A DNA stretch of 64,000 nt. Source: Rutstroemia sp. NJR-2017a BVV2 (Eukaryota > Ascomycota > Leotiomycetes > Helotiales > Rutstroemiaceae). Below the pieces are notes generated by a model that saw nothing but the letters and a program-made list of their open reading frames with translations, did not search any database and was not told the DNA's origin. The position numbers and the translations under genes are program-made. The stretch covers positions 62,001 to 126,000 of the forward strand of contig NJPS01000077.1 of the NCBI GenBank assembly GCA_002946415.1, read 5' to 3'. This document shows positions 47,957-59,750 of the stretch, piece after piece (the first letter of the stretch is position 1; the number at the start of each line of letters is the position of its first letter).

Positions 47957-49227
47957 TTTGCAGGTTTTTCGTGCAGGTGCTTCTCGATTTCTTCAAATTA
48001 ACAGAAATCTACTGTCTTGCTGCTCAGAAGTTTTTGTTGACATCAAATCTGCTTTCCTTCTTGTTCTAATGTTCGTAGAACCAGCAGTTGCTAATTCGTA
48101 TGTCGTCATGGTTAGGTTGCGATGAGGAAAGAATGTCCATGCGGCCGCTTACCCCGCCCGCATAATATTTCAAGTTTTCCATGCTTTGTTAATGAAATGC
48201 CATCATTTTGTGTTTCTGGCCACATATGTTCGAGAACAGCGGCTTGGCTCTCCCGATCATTTCGATCGTTTTTGAACCATGCTGCCCATCCCGCCAGATT
48301 GCGCCCAATCCCGTGGCACCCAATGGGCGATTCTGCCGAATTATGCTTCCCGATTTCTCTGTTCGGAGGCTAGCGGTGTACAATCTTGGGACGTTCAGAT
48401 AATCAGGTGAGTACCAGCTGATGTCCGCAGCGCCCTGGAGATATCTCAATAGCTCAGATGGGATTGCGGTCCCAATGCCGCCTAGATCCGCCGGAGCAAA
48501 AGAGAAAAGCCGCGTTGGTTGAAGCCTCTCGGGATATCGATATGTTGCAGGAGATTGTTATTAAATTTAGTACCACCATGTTTTATATCATCGCTGCATG
48601 TGCATTTCCAACGGAGATCCGACGAGGACGGATTCGAGAAGAGAAAGTCATACAAGTGACCACAAGTACCTCTTGGAGTCTCCGAATAGATTGGCTGGAT
48701 GGCCACAAGCCTACTATATATTGCCATATCTTAGGATATTGCATGGGTTAGACTTGTCCCTCGCCGGAGTTCGTCGTTCCTTATCATTGATTAAAGGGTT
48801 GTGCTACTTGCGGGGTTGTACGAAGAATGTCTTGGGAACCTTGCTCGCTACCGCACTAACGGCAACGTTATCAATGATATACAACCATACCGGTGAACGT
48901 CAATTTCAGAAATATTCATCACGACCGACTCAATATGGGTACAAGCGATTTTGATAAATATTATTTATTTTGGTCGAGATGACGGATCTACACTATATGC
49001 AAGTGCAAAGATACATCCCATCATCTAATGATAAAAAGCAAGAGACGACCATGCTAGGTATTGGGTCTCTATATCAACGCCTATAACTCCTTGCTATGAC
49101 ACCCATCCAGTTCATCATATCCTTTCCTTAACCCAAAACGCCGGTCATGAAACATCAGGCACCGAGAAAGAAAGAGGCCATTCCAAAATCACATCATGTC
49201 GTTGAGTTAGCAGGATGGCAAGTACCA
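47957..49227. other. Intergenic, 1.27 kb
   Basis: Between two minus-strand genes: the promoter of the RRT8/LDS-type gene and the 3' flank of MET16. Frames on both strands are short and unsupported. No repeats seen. Confidence 0.55.
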
Positions 49228-50154
49228 TCAGGCTCCGACCATGATATCCTCAATCTTCTCCTCGCTAAGCTGCACTTTCTCAAGTCTGGCGGCCAGTTCT
49301 TCTTGTTGTTTCTTCTGCTCCATCTCAAAGAGATATTGTGCGTACTTCGATCGCTTGTTGTGGATTCCGCATTCGGTCTTCTCGGTACCCTTCCATCTGC
49401 CTGCTCGCTCATCCTCTCCCTCTTTTACGGGCTCAGTCGAATGCCAATCTCCGACACTCTTGTATCCCCTGTCCAACAAGTCGTTGTACGGAACATTGTT
49501 TTCTTTGATGTAGTTTTGTACGTCCTTGAATGACCATGCAGCCAATGGGTTGATCTTGATCAGACCAGCTTCGTCAACCTCGACGATATCCAAGCTCTCC
49601 CTCTTCGCTCCCTGACTCCTTCTCCTTCCAGTCAATACAGCAGCGACATCCAACTCGCTGTATGCTCGCTGAGCGGGCTCAACCTTTGCAACCCAGTCGT
49701 ATAAGTCTGCATTTGTCTTCCACAGCTCCTTGCCATGTTTGGCCTCGAAATCCTCGGCAGTGTCACATCCTTCTGGTTTGTAGACATGAAGATTGACATT
49801 TGGGTATCTCTTCTTAGTCTTCTCCACCAATTCGAGCGTTTCCTGGAAGTGATACAAGGTATCGAGGAAAATAGCATCGATACCCGGCAAGTCAGGTTGT
49901 TCTCTTTGGAGTTTGCTGAGCATATCTAATGTGACAAGTCCCGTTACACCGAAAGCGGTGGTCTGGTAAAGGTTGGGGAATGTGAGTTTTGCCCATCGGA
50001 GGATTTCGTATGGTTGAAGGTTGTTGAGAGTAGCGTTGATGTATTTCAGGTGGGCTTTAGTGAGGACGATTCGTGGAAGAGCATTGTGAGAAGAGGAACC
50101 GGAGGCGTAGCCCGACTCCAGGTTTGAGGAGGAGGATTCTCGGTGGATTCCCAT
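49228..50154 (-). CDS. MET16: Phosphoadenylyl-sulfate (PAPS) reductase
   Basis: One exon of 308 aa. The enzyme reduces PAPS to sulfite with thioredoxin in assimilatory sulfate reduction. The ATP-pyrophosphatase-like fold shows TTAFGVTGLVTLDML (the P-loop region), IFLDTLYHFQETLELVE with the conserved DTL(Y/H)FxET, LTGRRRSQG, IKINPLAAWSFKDVQNYI, and the C-terminal KTECGIH with the catalytic cysteine at about 262. A Lys/Gln/Glu-rich helix ends the protein. Bacterial-type [4Fe-4S] CC...CxxC cysteines of APS reductases are missing, which supports PAPS as substrate. The start at 50154 (MGIHRESS) is the first ATG of the frame; the frame continues upstream without one. Sulfur-source control is expected for this family, but I identified no binding site. 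Confidence 0.95.
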   Translation of the reverse strand: MGIHRESSSSNLESGYASGSSSHNALPRIVLTKAHLKYINATLNNLQPYEILRWAKLTFPNLYQTTAFGVTGLVTLDMLSKLQREQPDLPGIDAIFLDTLYHFQETLELVEKTKKRYPNVNLHVYKPEGCDTAEDFEAKHGKELWKTNADLYDWVAKVEPAQRAYSELDVAAVLTGRRRSQGAKRESLDIVEVDEAGLIKINPLAAWSFKDVQNYIKENNVPYNDLLDRGYKSVGDWHSTEPVKEGEDERAGRWKGTEKTECGIHNKRSKYAQYLFEMEQKKQQEELAARLEKVQLSEEKIEDIMVGA

Positions 50155-53100
50155 TTCGTCGACTGTTTTTTCTTCTCGGTGGAAGACCACGGTTGTTTTC
50201 AGGTCAATAAGAGAAGCCGACGAAGGGTATTCAAAGTTGAATAGTGTAGTTGTGTGTTGTTTCGAGAAGAGAAGTCTTCACGTGGAACTTTTGTTGATTT
50301 AAAGCGGACAATAGGCTAGACGGCAAGCAAGTCCAAGACAATGGCGCAATATCACTTGGTATGGTGCGATCAATAATAGTGAGATGGTATAATTTGAGGC
50401 TAAACAGAATAGTATATGAGGGGTATGGACAAGCACACCATGGTAGAGTCAAGCGTTGTGAGATATGAGGTATGATGGAGGAAGGAAGAGAAGAGTGTAG
50501 AAGAGGGAGAATCTGTATATATTCCCCAGCTACCGATACCAAAAACCTTTCCTGGTGGGAAAAGTGGAGATGCGAGGAGGAAACTCACAGGAAAGCACGA
50601 CATCTTACTATGACAAAGCTCACATATTACTAATGGATAATGGAAGCACAGCGGAACGATCAGAATCGGGTGGAGGGACCAGTCGGTCTTCCCCATCTCC
50701 GTGTGAAGGTGAAGGTGAAGAATAGGGCAGGTAGGCACGCAGAGCAAGCAACTGTTGTCATGATTTGCCATAAGCAAACGCATGGAAAATTCGATGACCG
50801 ACCAAAAGACGTGAAGCTAGGGCAAAAAGTTCGCCTTCAAAGAAATGGCGTGATTGGCGCTAGCAAGGGTCGCGAAGGTTATCAATGAGCCTACTGTAAC
50901 GTTTATCCGTTTGAGGCTTGATTTTCTGAGGCTGCTTTGTGCTTGCGTGCTTTGTTTGTTTTTCGTTCCTGGATCGAAGTCGATCATGATGGAGTTTGGA
51001 GTCATTTTTACCAGCTTGCCTCTCACAGGAATTCGATGATATTTTCTTCGTACCTCTCTGTCCTTTCCCATTCGATCTCTATTTGGATTCCACACATGCC
51101 AGCGAATAGGTATTACCGGGAAAAGAGTGCACATATCAAACAGTTTCCTCCATATTCTTCAGTCAACAATCCCCATATCGGCAATCGGGACTGAGAAGTC
51201 AAAAACTGTGGGTCCAATATCCCTGCGTTGCTCGCTTGCCCCTGGATTGTGTCATCACATCGAGTATTGCACCATTCCACGTGATATAAAATTCTCAACC
51301 TACAGCTCGTAGTTTGGCCGAGCTGACAAAGAACGCGGACTTTTGGGGCGGCGGGTGAACTCCTGCTGTGTGAGAGGGCATGGACATAGGTATTTGATTG
51401 GTGTCGGCCGTTGGTCGGGTTATCTGATTGGTGATGCGTGAATCATTTGGGAGATTGGCGTGGCTTGCGTTTTCGATGGTACGGACTGCTAAGTAGTGCT
51501 TGGAGATACGGGAGCGACATTCGGCATGTGTGCTATGATGTGATGAGGGACTGTGGGCATGACCTGTAGGTCGGGGTTGAGAGTCATGGAAGAGGATGGA
51601 TGAGAAATGTGAGAGGCTGTGATTACTACGAGTACGGCTGATGCCTCGAGTGAGCATCAGCACTGCAGCTTGCTATGTTGTCTACAACTCTTCATATCAT
51701 ATTCCACATTCTACATTGAGGTTGGGAAATAATTGATATGGGAGCAACTTGCATGCGAGTGTGCATGAGGATGTCAGCTGCATGAGGACAGATGCTCTTT
51801 CTTCGATCTCGGTGCCAAATCAGTTCCGCCTTCCATCACTGCACGATAAGAGCTACCCCGGAGGACCCTTAATATAGAGCCCGACTGTCCCGTGTCTACT
51901 TGCCTCGAACAGCGCATGAACCAGGATCGCGTCGCAAACACAGTGCAAGCTGGTACCGGTACACCCAAGTTTCCTCACATCACACATTGTCGACATTCTC
52001 TTTCATTTCAGTTGAGCCTGTCAGTCTCAGCGACCCCATTATGGCCTGCGCCCTCTTTCTTCGAGATGTACCAGCTACTTGTGAAGTCACTGATGGCGAA
52101 AGCATCGGGTCTACCTCCTCAAGTGAGGCATGTCATGGCCGTCGTCGGCCTGGTCCATGTTTGTTTAATACTGGTCTCAACCAACAATTTTATTGTGGCA
52201 ATGCTGTTGGCTGTTATTATGATGATGATCTATGAACACCGAGGAATATGAGCATCGAATTTGATGAATCTATCTCTTCTCCGGGCTGAGCATACTACCT
52301 TTCTCCGCCATCTTCCACAAGACATCAAGGTGCTGAGAAGTTCAGCATACCATGAAAAACACAATCTGTGACAGAACTATCCGTCGGCGGGCCTCGACAT
52401 TCAGCTCATTGATGGCCAACAACCAGACAGTCGTATGACCACGATTATTTTTCTTCCATTTCATTGTCACAGCGAGATCTATGATATGTTTTACATTTCT
52501 GATGTATCCATGAAAAATGCGTCCAACCTACAAATAAATAAATTCTCACTATGGTCTCTTATCTAATGCAGTTTCATTATCAAGTAGATTTCTATCAGGA
52601 GATGGGGTATGACTTGTCCTAAGCTAGGGGTCACATCCAAAACATATCTTCGGAGGTGAGATCTGTTCCCATAACGCAGACGTCGATTTGCGGTATTTTA
52701 TTAAACATTTTTCGTTCTTCGTTCTCCCTATGATGTGTTCTCTCCATCCGGAGCAACGCATCAGAGGAGTACGTACTCAAGTAGGTCCTTCTCACGCTTG
52801 TTACCCACCTTCAACACCCGCACATACATATGCGTCATTGTGGGCAATTATTCGAACCATCTTCTTTCCTTGGAAACTATAGATGAGAGAATCAAGTCCA
52901 TTACGTAGCAAGGCCACCATTATGCTCATGATCCAGCTTCAATATAGATATTTAAACCTGCATAGAAACTTCCCATCAGCCATTCAAATCGCCACAGCTA
53001 GCAAATGCGAAAATGAAAGTGACTCAATGTGGGTTTACACCTTCGTATCTACAGGTTGCTCCTACGACTTACCGCAAGAATCGTACATGTCTCCGATCAT

Positions 53101-54090
53101 TTGTGACTGGCCGCCATACAGACAGACATGCAAGCTGATAGACTTCACCCTCCATGTACTACGCGAAAAACCAAAGCCGCTCGAACCATCCTGTGGAAAT
53201 CCGCTTTCCACCGAGCAGACAGAGCTTCTCCTATCCTCTTAGATATACCCGCTTGTGATTCATTGGGGCAAGCTGAGTGTTCGAGCACCATCTAATCACA
53301 AGACAGCTAGATGGTATACCATCACAATATACATTATACAATATACAGACTCCTCTCGACCCAAGTCACTCGGACATTCATTGCACCGCACAGACATGTC
53401 CAAATTTTCAAGTTATTGCTCTACTCATAGGGAATAAATGGTTAGCTACCTACCAGAGAAACCCACTGCGTACGCATGGCATTGTATATCCAGTTCAAGT
53501 GATAAGATTTCGTTAGGAGCCAGCCAGTCGACGAATCAACCAATCGTTCAATCACGAAATGGAAGTAAAGAAAGCTGGGGGAAGTAAGCAAGGAGAGGAA
53601 GTTGAATGTTAAGGTCAAGATATCGACACCACTTTCATCGATCAATAGATAGAGAGATGCCATCGACCGTTGGAAAGCACCAGGCGCAAAATCATTTCTC
53701 TCTTTTCGTATTCAATATATCATGGGGGTTAGGTAAATCATATTTGGATGCGGATGTGGAAAGTAAGTTCGTTTTCATGAGGAAATTAGGTCAATCCATG
53801 GATGAGACATCAGCTTGCATAGAGGAACAACATGTTTTCGAGCGACGCACACAGGGAAGATTATGTAAACAGCCATATAACTCGAGTGGATAAAGATCAA
53901 AAATTTCAAGCATTGATAGCTAGCTTAATGTTGAGGTTTCAAGTCTCAAATGTGCATACACCTCAAACGCCCATAACCAATCTAAATCAGCTATTCACAT
54001 TGCATTCCCATGCAATTTTCCCAAAGAGAAAAAGAACCCCCTCCAGAAAAATAAAACTCCAAGACCTCACCCCCACAAAGAAGAAGAAAA
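50155..54090. other. Gene-poor stretch, 3.9 kb
   Basis: It begins with the MET16 promoter. Short frames exist throughout, for example a plus-strand one at about 52041-52235 with several cysteines and one at 52883-53242, but none has a signal peptide, domain or splice-supported extension that I trust. No repeats of note. The 3' end is the flank of the acyltransferase gene. Confidence 0.5.
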
Positions 54091-55692
54091 TCACGCATCA
54101 TTATCCCTCCGTCTCTGCCCCTCCAACCCCAACCCCGTAACCGCCCCCTTCTCCACCAAACACCAGCTCTCGATCCACCTCGCCAGCTTCACCGTCCTCA
54201 TATCCACGACCCTCCAGAACAGATCCGCCATCCACAGTATCACCGGTCCGTAGATCAGCAGCCCCGCCACCCACGTCAGATGTCTGCCCGTAAAAGTAGC
54301 CTTGCCCAGCCACGCATCCAAGAGCGGCGCGATGCGCGGTTCCATGGCTGTGAGGCAGAGATTGTGTGTTAGGTACAGAGCGTACGAGATGTTGCCGAGG
54401 TATTGCGAGAGCGGGTGGTTAAAGAGGGATTGCAGGCTGGAGAGCTGGGTGCATGCGAGGACGATTTGGAAGGCGGCGAGGCAGAACCAGACGCGTTGGC
54501 CGTGGTAGGGAGAGGGGGTGTGCGCGTCGAGAATGGAAAGGCCGGGGACTTCGGAGATGTGGGCGTTGGTCCAGGAGGAGATGAAGAGGCCAGAGATGAC
54601 GTTGAGGATCCAGAAGGTTTGGATGAGGGTTTGTTTGATAGAGGTGCTTGCTCGGGAGGCGCAGGGTCGAGAGAAGCTGAATATACTTGGTGATTGGGAG
54701 GTGGACGTTGAGGTTGAGGAAGGGCTGGTCGGGATATCGAGTAACTCGGAGGTCGGGAGAAGTGGAGAATTTTGCTCGTCGAGGGGCGAGGAGGTAGTTT
54801 GGTATGATTGGAGGAGGGTGAGCTCGGCAATGAGCATCCCGCCAAGGAATTCGACAGCGTGAAGTTGCGCGCTCCAGAAACAGAAGGATATTATGCAAGC
54901 GAGGATAAAGAGACGCATGCTTATTCGTACGTGTGAGAGACCGAGAATAACGATGAAGAGGAGCATTGACTGTGCGAATTCCACGGGTATAGTCCATAGA
55001 GCTGGATTATAGCGCGGCTGAGGCACGGAGGGGTCGTCCCAAACCCAAGCCGACTGGACAAGTTCCCAACAGGTTTGGTACCAGTTTTCGAGCTGCGAAG
55101 AGAGAGAGTATAAAGGAAAACCATAGCGCGGTTCAGAGATTCCACAATGCACCGCCAGAGCCATAATTAAGAGAGTTATGAATGATGGGAGGAACAGGCG
55201 GAGGGCACGGCGGAAGACAGATGATGATAGCGTCGAGGCAAGTGCTGCATATTGTTGTGTGTGAATCTGCTTCAGAGGTTTATACGCAAGGACATATCCC
55301 GATATGATGAAGAAAATATGCACCATAGGTCTGGCAGAGTATATCACTCGAAGGAATGGTAGTTGTATTGGTGATGAAGGGGCTCCATCCTCGTATAGCC
55401 CGTATGGTTCAGTCCACCAGCCGATATTCTCTTCTGTATAATGTCCCATAAACACAATGAAGGAAGCTACTCCTCTTAAACCATCGAGATATGAAGTAGG
55501 ATGCAGTCGTTGTGCCTTCGGTGAGTTCGCTCGTATCGTTCGTCGTTGCAGGAAACTTGGCACACATCCATGTGCGAGCTTTTGAAGTAATCGTTTGCCC
55601 GAACCGAGGAGTACAGTGTAGTCGGAATGGGAAGCGCCATCTGTGTCATTCATTGCCCATATCTTATTAGGCCGGTAGTCTTTCTCCATCAT
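54091..55692 (-). CDS. Acyltransferase-3 family membrane protein
   Basis: One exon of 533 aa. The family (COG1835, OafA/YrhL-like) moves acyl groups onto sugars or other small acceptors across a membrane; fungal substrates are mostly unknown. It shows the usual features: LDGLRGVASFIVFMGHYTEE with the conserved DGLRG and the catalytic-type histidine, then RPMVHIFFIISGYVLAYKPL, FRRALRLFLPSFI (family R-x10-R region), LWTIPVEFAQSMLLF, and LGNISYALYLTHNL late in the protein. About ten hydrophobic segments are visible, with a Ser/Thr-rich cytosolic insert at about 310-360. The start at 55692 is the first ATG of the frame (MMEKDYRPNK). The GC-rich 3' half of the frame is also open on the other strand, which is composition and not a second gene. 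Confidence 0.9.
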   Translation of the reverse strand: MMEKDYRPNKIWAMNDTDGASHSDYTVLLGSGKRLLQKLAHGCVPSFLQRRTIRANSPKAQRLHPTSYLDGLRGVASFIVFMGHYTEENIGWWTEPYGLYEDGAPSSPIQLPFLRVIYSARPMVHIFFIISGYVLAYKPLKQIHTQQYAALASTLSSSVFRRALRLFLPSFITLLIMALAVHCGISEPRYGFPLYSLSSQLENWYQTCWELVQSAWVWDDPSVPQPRYNPALWTIPVEFAQSMLLFIVILGLSHVRISMRLFILACIISFCFWSAQLHAVEFLGGMLIAELTLLQSYQTTSSPLDEQNSPLLPTSELLDIPTSPSSTSTSTSQSPSIFSFSRPCASRASTSIKQTLIQTFWILNVISGLFISSWTNAHISEVPGLSILDAHTPSPYHGQRVWFCLAAFQIVLACTQLSSLQSLFNHPLSQYLGNISYALYLTHNLCLTAMEPRIAPLLDAWLGKATFTGRHLTWVAGLLIYGPVILWMADLFWRVVDMRTVKLARWIESWCLVEKGAVTGLGLEGQRRRDNDA

Positions 55693-57512
55693 TAATGTAT
55701 GTTTTCCTTTGCTCAATACCTGATTGAGCAGTAGGTATGGGTATAGGTATGAAAATGCGAATATGGAAAAAGAATAAATGAAATGCAGACGTCGGCCAAT
55801 GTTCCAGCGGAAATGCCAGTCCTGAAACGAGATCTAGAAAAGGCCCAGAGCTATCAACGGCCTGATTCACACAGTATCAAAGAGAGAATGAGCAGAAAAA
55901 TGTAGAAAGTAAACAGCGAGATGGTTCGGGAGAAAAACAACCATAAGTTATGGGAGGTTAATCAGACATGGCACTTTTGGGCGGGACTCAGCCCTAGCTA
56001 CTGAACCCAGCTGGCTCTGGTTCCAGGCTTGTTCAAGTCTTGATCATCTCTTTTTGCGGAGACTCTCTGGGATAACGACTGTCACTCCTTGGTGAGTTTG
56101 TGAAGTGCACAATGTCAGGGGAAGCTCAATCTGTGACACTAGAATGCATGCTAAGGTTCTGGAAACCCGGCATAGCGTTGTACTCGCTTGTATTGGTCGC
56201 GCGATTGAAACGGTCTTTTTGTTTCGACGAGCCAAGGAATTACCCACTTATATGAGCAGATCCCGGCTTTTGCAGCTTCTCCATCGCTCATTTGTTGCGC
56301 TTTTGGTTTGAGGCGATTTCTTCTCACATGGTAGGTGCCGGATATAAAGGAGCCTGCGGTATGGTTGAATGGCTGGTATCGATGGATGGGTGAATGGATG
56401 GTAGAATCGTGCAGCTACATGCAAACACCAAAAGTTGTGTCTTGAACTTCATGCAGCTGAGAATCAATTGCCATCCAATCCATCCACTAGACTCTGCGAA
56501 AACCTCGGCATCCAAATTCAAGCACGTCCACAACTAATGGAGCGAGCATACACCTATTAAGGAGGATATTAAAAGAAAATGAGGACGTCCAAAAGCGTAT
56601 AACCAGAGACCATTCACCCGAGACACTCTCGAACCGGCGATCATCATTGCAGCGAGTTAGTCTTTCGAGTCAGGGGAGCATCCAGGATCTTGCAATGTTT
56701 AGATTGGAAGTGGGTGGGTGGCGCTTGATTCCAGGAAGGAAACACCCTGCCGAGCGTGCTTAATTCCACATTGCAGAGGCCCAGGCAGATCTTGGTTGAG
56801 TGGTATGGGGAAGGGGAACGGGAACGGGACCGAGAACGAGAACGAGAATAGAGCTCGAATTTCGAAGACATGTCGGTGAGTGTTCGGTTCCATGGGTTGC
56901 AAATGAACTGTCGTCAAAAATATATCAGCCGCGCTCGTATTCTCTGTTGGTTGTTGTTGGTAAAAAGCAATCGATACCCGCGGGGTGGTATTCTTACTCT
57001 TGGCTGCAGCAGGTATGTAAGTACCGAAATGAGGCTTGTGGCTTGAGACCCCAAAAATAATCTTGTGTTCAACGAGTCTACTTCGTACGACTAAGCTCCT
57101 TTGCTTCCTGCCTTCCCTAATGACATCAACCGTTTCTTACAATACTCCTCCTACCCAGGGATATTCAAAGTCAACTTCCTATCGAGTATCGAGCGTCGTA
57201 TATCGATTGAATCGAAAGAACGAATGCATCCAAGCCATGCAGCGCATATATGACGACAATACTACTGGCTCCCTTAGTTGCAGTGACTTCATATTACCCC
57301 TCCTTCATCATGATGAATGCTCAACGTCAACGCCAATGCATAGATCAATTGCTATACAAAGCGGTGCTCTCCTACTAATATATAGAAAACTAACCTGACT
57401 ATCAATCCAATTCATCAATTCGAATCAGTGTATTCCCACACAACAATCAGCTTCGCAAGCACATTACGACCACAACCCACAAAAACACCCCATATAAACA
57501 ATACCAGCAACA
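55693..57512. other. Intergenic, 1.8 kb, divergent promoters
   Basis: It separates the acyltransferase gene (minus) and the small hydrophilic protein gene (plus). A GAACGG/GAACGA hexamer run lies at about 56813-56850. A 75-codon minus-strand frame reads it as Arg-Ser repeats; I do not call it as a gene. Nothing else recognised. Confidence 0.5.
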
Positions 57513-58113
57513 ATGGCATCTTCCGACCCTCATCAAGGCGGTGATCTCTTCGACATGGCCGCCAAAGGCACATCCATCCCCGGGGATGCAGGAGTAATGA
57601 ACATCATTCCTTCGAAGCCGCGTCCCGGCGAGGGTCTGCCCACAAACGCAGCAGAGAGCACACTCGCTGCCGCAGCGGAAAACCCATCGGACATTCCTAG
57701 AAGTGTGCAGGACATTGGTGCGACAGGTGAGGTAGTGACCGGCACTGGGTAAGTCTTCGATCTTTTCCTGATTCCCCACCGCTCTATTCCAGCGAAAGCC
57801 ATCACTGCATTTCCCTTCCTGCGCCTTACAACAGCATACATATCATATCACTAACATACACCACCCCAGAGACCAACTCAACGCCAACGTGGAGTCAAAA
57901 CGTCTACACTACGGACCCAACGACCCGGCATTCAAAGGGCACGACAGAAATGAAAAACATGGGAAGGATATGGAGAGTGCAATCGAGAGCCGTGCTACGG
58001 CTTCGCTGGGCGTGGATCTGACTCCGCAGGAAGAAGACAGGCTCAATAAGACGGGTGCTTCGGATGCGGATTTGGATAAGATTGTGCAGGCTAGGGAAAC
58101 GAAGCAGGTTTAG
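57513..58113 (+). CDS. Small hydrophilic protein of unknown function
   Basis: Two exons, 57513-57748 and 57870-58113, giving 159 aa. The 121-base intron has GTAAGT, CTAAC and CCCCAG. I do not recognise the family. It has no signal peptide, membrane segment or cysteine. The first half has Gly/Ala/Pro-rich segments (FDMAAKGTSIPGDAGVMN, PSDIPRSVQDIGATGEV); the second is charged, with RLHYGPNDPAFKGHDRNEKH and a helical end (LTPQEEDRLNKTGASDADLD). Composition is like intrinsically disordered, stress-type hydrophilic proteins, but that is only a resemblance. The start context ACAATGG is good and the frame closes across the intron. Confidence 0.8.
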
Positions 58114-58515
58114 ATGGATGCGATGGATGACTTGAGACGACATGGATGATTCATGATTTGATGTATGATTACGCGTGCCTGTAGGGTTGTGAGTACGACT
58201 CTATGGTTTGAACGAGATGTCGTATGTCTGTGTTATTTTCAATAAATCTGGAGGACATTCTATGTATACTCCTTCAACCAAAATTGGCAGTGAATATAGG
58301 TCGTCAGGTATTAGGTGAATCTATTATGGTCTGTTCTATGCTATGCTATTACATTACTTCATACTGGTATATTTACACTGCTCTTGTCGTAACAGACCCG
58401 ACATCCATTTCAACGCAAACACACAGCCTTGTCCCCCGCAACACAATTATACCACACTCACATTACAGCATTCATAACCATTTTCCGTAGCGTCTCACGA
58501 CTCCTACCCCTCCCC
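58114..58515. other. Convergent intergenic region
   Basis: About 0.4 kb between the 3' ends of the small hydrophilic protein gene and the dehydrogenase gene. It holds their 3' untranslated parts only. Confidence 0.6.
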
Positions 58516-59750
58516 TCACAACTCCTTCCCCCCACGCAACCCCCTCCTCTCCTTCTCCCTCCAAATCCCCTTCAACCTCCTCAACCCAAACATCCCCGGC
58601 AACACCCAATCAAAAACCCAACTCCCCACCCAATTCCTCGCGAACCAAACCAACGAGCTCTTATTCCCCCTCCACAGCGTCCTCCTCCCTCCCTTCACCA
58701 CCGCATCCACCACTCCCTTCGCATACGTCTGATTACTCATCGCGCCATCCTGGCTATGCAGCAGGCGTTTCTGGAACTCGTCGTCGATTTCTAAATATAG
58801 AGATGTTGGTGGCAGAGTGCGTGCCGTGCGCGTAATGTTCGAGGAGACCCCGCCGGTGACGACGACCATGACGCGCACGGAGAAGGGGGCGAGTTCGAGG
58901 CGTAGGGTGCGGCTGTAGGCGTGGAGAGCGGCTTTGGAGGCGTTGTAGATGCTGCCGAAGACGTAGGGGAGGATCTGGTTTGCGGGGTTAGGTTTTGTTC
59001 TGGTCGTGGAGAGAGGGTGCGTGGAGATATGTAGTGAGATTGAGGTAGGGGAAGATATACGCACAGCAGCCAAACTCCCAATATTGACAATCAGCCCCTT
59101 GCGCTTGATTAGTAGTGGTGTAAATGTCTGACACATGTTTACAACGGCGAAGAAGTTCGTCTCGAAGCAGTGGCGCGCATCGTTGACGTCGACGTCTAGG
59201 GCGGGCATGGTGCAATTGCGACCTCTGGTGGGAGCGTTAGCATATCTTTTCTTCTTCTTCGTTTCCATTATTCCTCTTCTCTCTTCACTCCGTCCCCAAT
59301 CTCCACCACCACAACCCCAATCCCCAGAATCCCCCCTCACCTCAATCCCTCCCCCTCTCCCTCCCTCCCCTTCTTCCCCTCCAACCCCCCACCCCAACAA
59401 AAAAACACACTCACGCGTTATTAACCAGCACATCCAACCCCACTATCTCCCCATTCTCAATCCACCCCTCCAGCACCCCCTTCGCCTCCACTATACTCTT
59501 TAAATCCGTAACATCCAAGCCGATCGTGCGCATGCCCAGCTCACGCAGATCCGCAATCTTGTCTGCCGAGCGCGCGCTCGCAATCACGTTGTAGTTGCGC
59601 GAGTGGAAGTCCAGCGCCAGGGAGTGCCCGATGCCGCCGCGGGTGCAGCTGTGGGAGGGAGATTAGCTGGATGAGTTGAGGGGGAGGGGGATTGGATGGG
59701 ATAGGATGGGGAACGAACCCGGTGATTAAGACAGTTGGTCTATCTGCCAT
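58516..59750 (-). CDS. Short-chain dehydrogenase/reductase, Ayr1-like
   Basis: Four exons, 59750-59719, 59648-59415, 59224-59065 and 58974-58516, giving 294 aa. Yeast Ayr1 is an NADPH-dependent 1-acyl-dihydroxyacetone-phosphate reductase on lipid droplets and ER, making phosphatidic acid precursors. SDR landmarks: cofactor motif TGCTRGGIGHSLA (10-22, split by an intron after TG), LDVTD near 61, VNNAG at 86-90 (split by an intron), SLAA before exon 4, and the catalytic YNASK with Tyr152 and Lys156. The C-terminal part has a hydrophobic patch (WVFDWVLPGMFG), which fits membrane attachment. Length matches Ayr1 (297 aa). Substrate is inferred; related fungal SDRs could be meant. Introns are unusually C/T-rich on the plus strand. 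Confidence 0.9.

Noticed and set aside
51900..52251. Overlapping plus-strand frames, one with several cysteines (ACHGRRRPGPC)
   Set aside because: No signal peptide for the Cys-containing frame, no splice-supported extension, and an overlapping frame is equally open.
54101..54862. Several long frames on both strands at the 3' half of the acyltransferase gene
   Set aside because: GC-rich coding DNA keeps other frames open; only the acyltransferase frame has family motifs.
56644..56871. Minus-strand 75-codon frame beginning MSSKFELYSRSRSRSR
   Set aside because: The Arg-Ser run is a hexamer repeat; the rest lacks conserved features. It could be a small protein, but nothing supports it.
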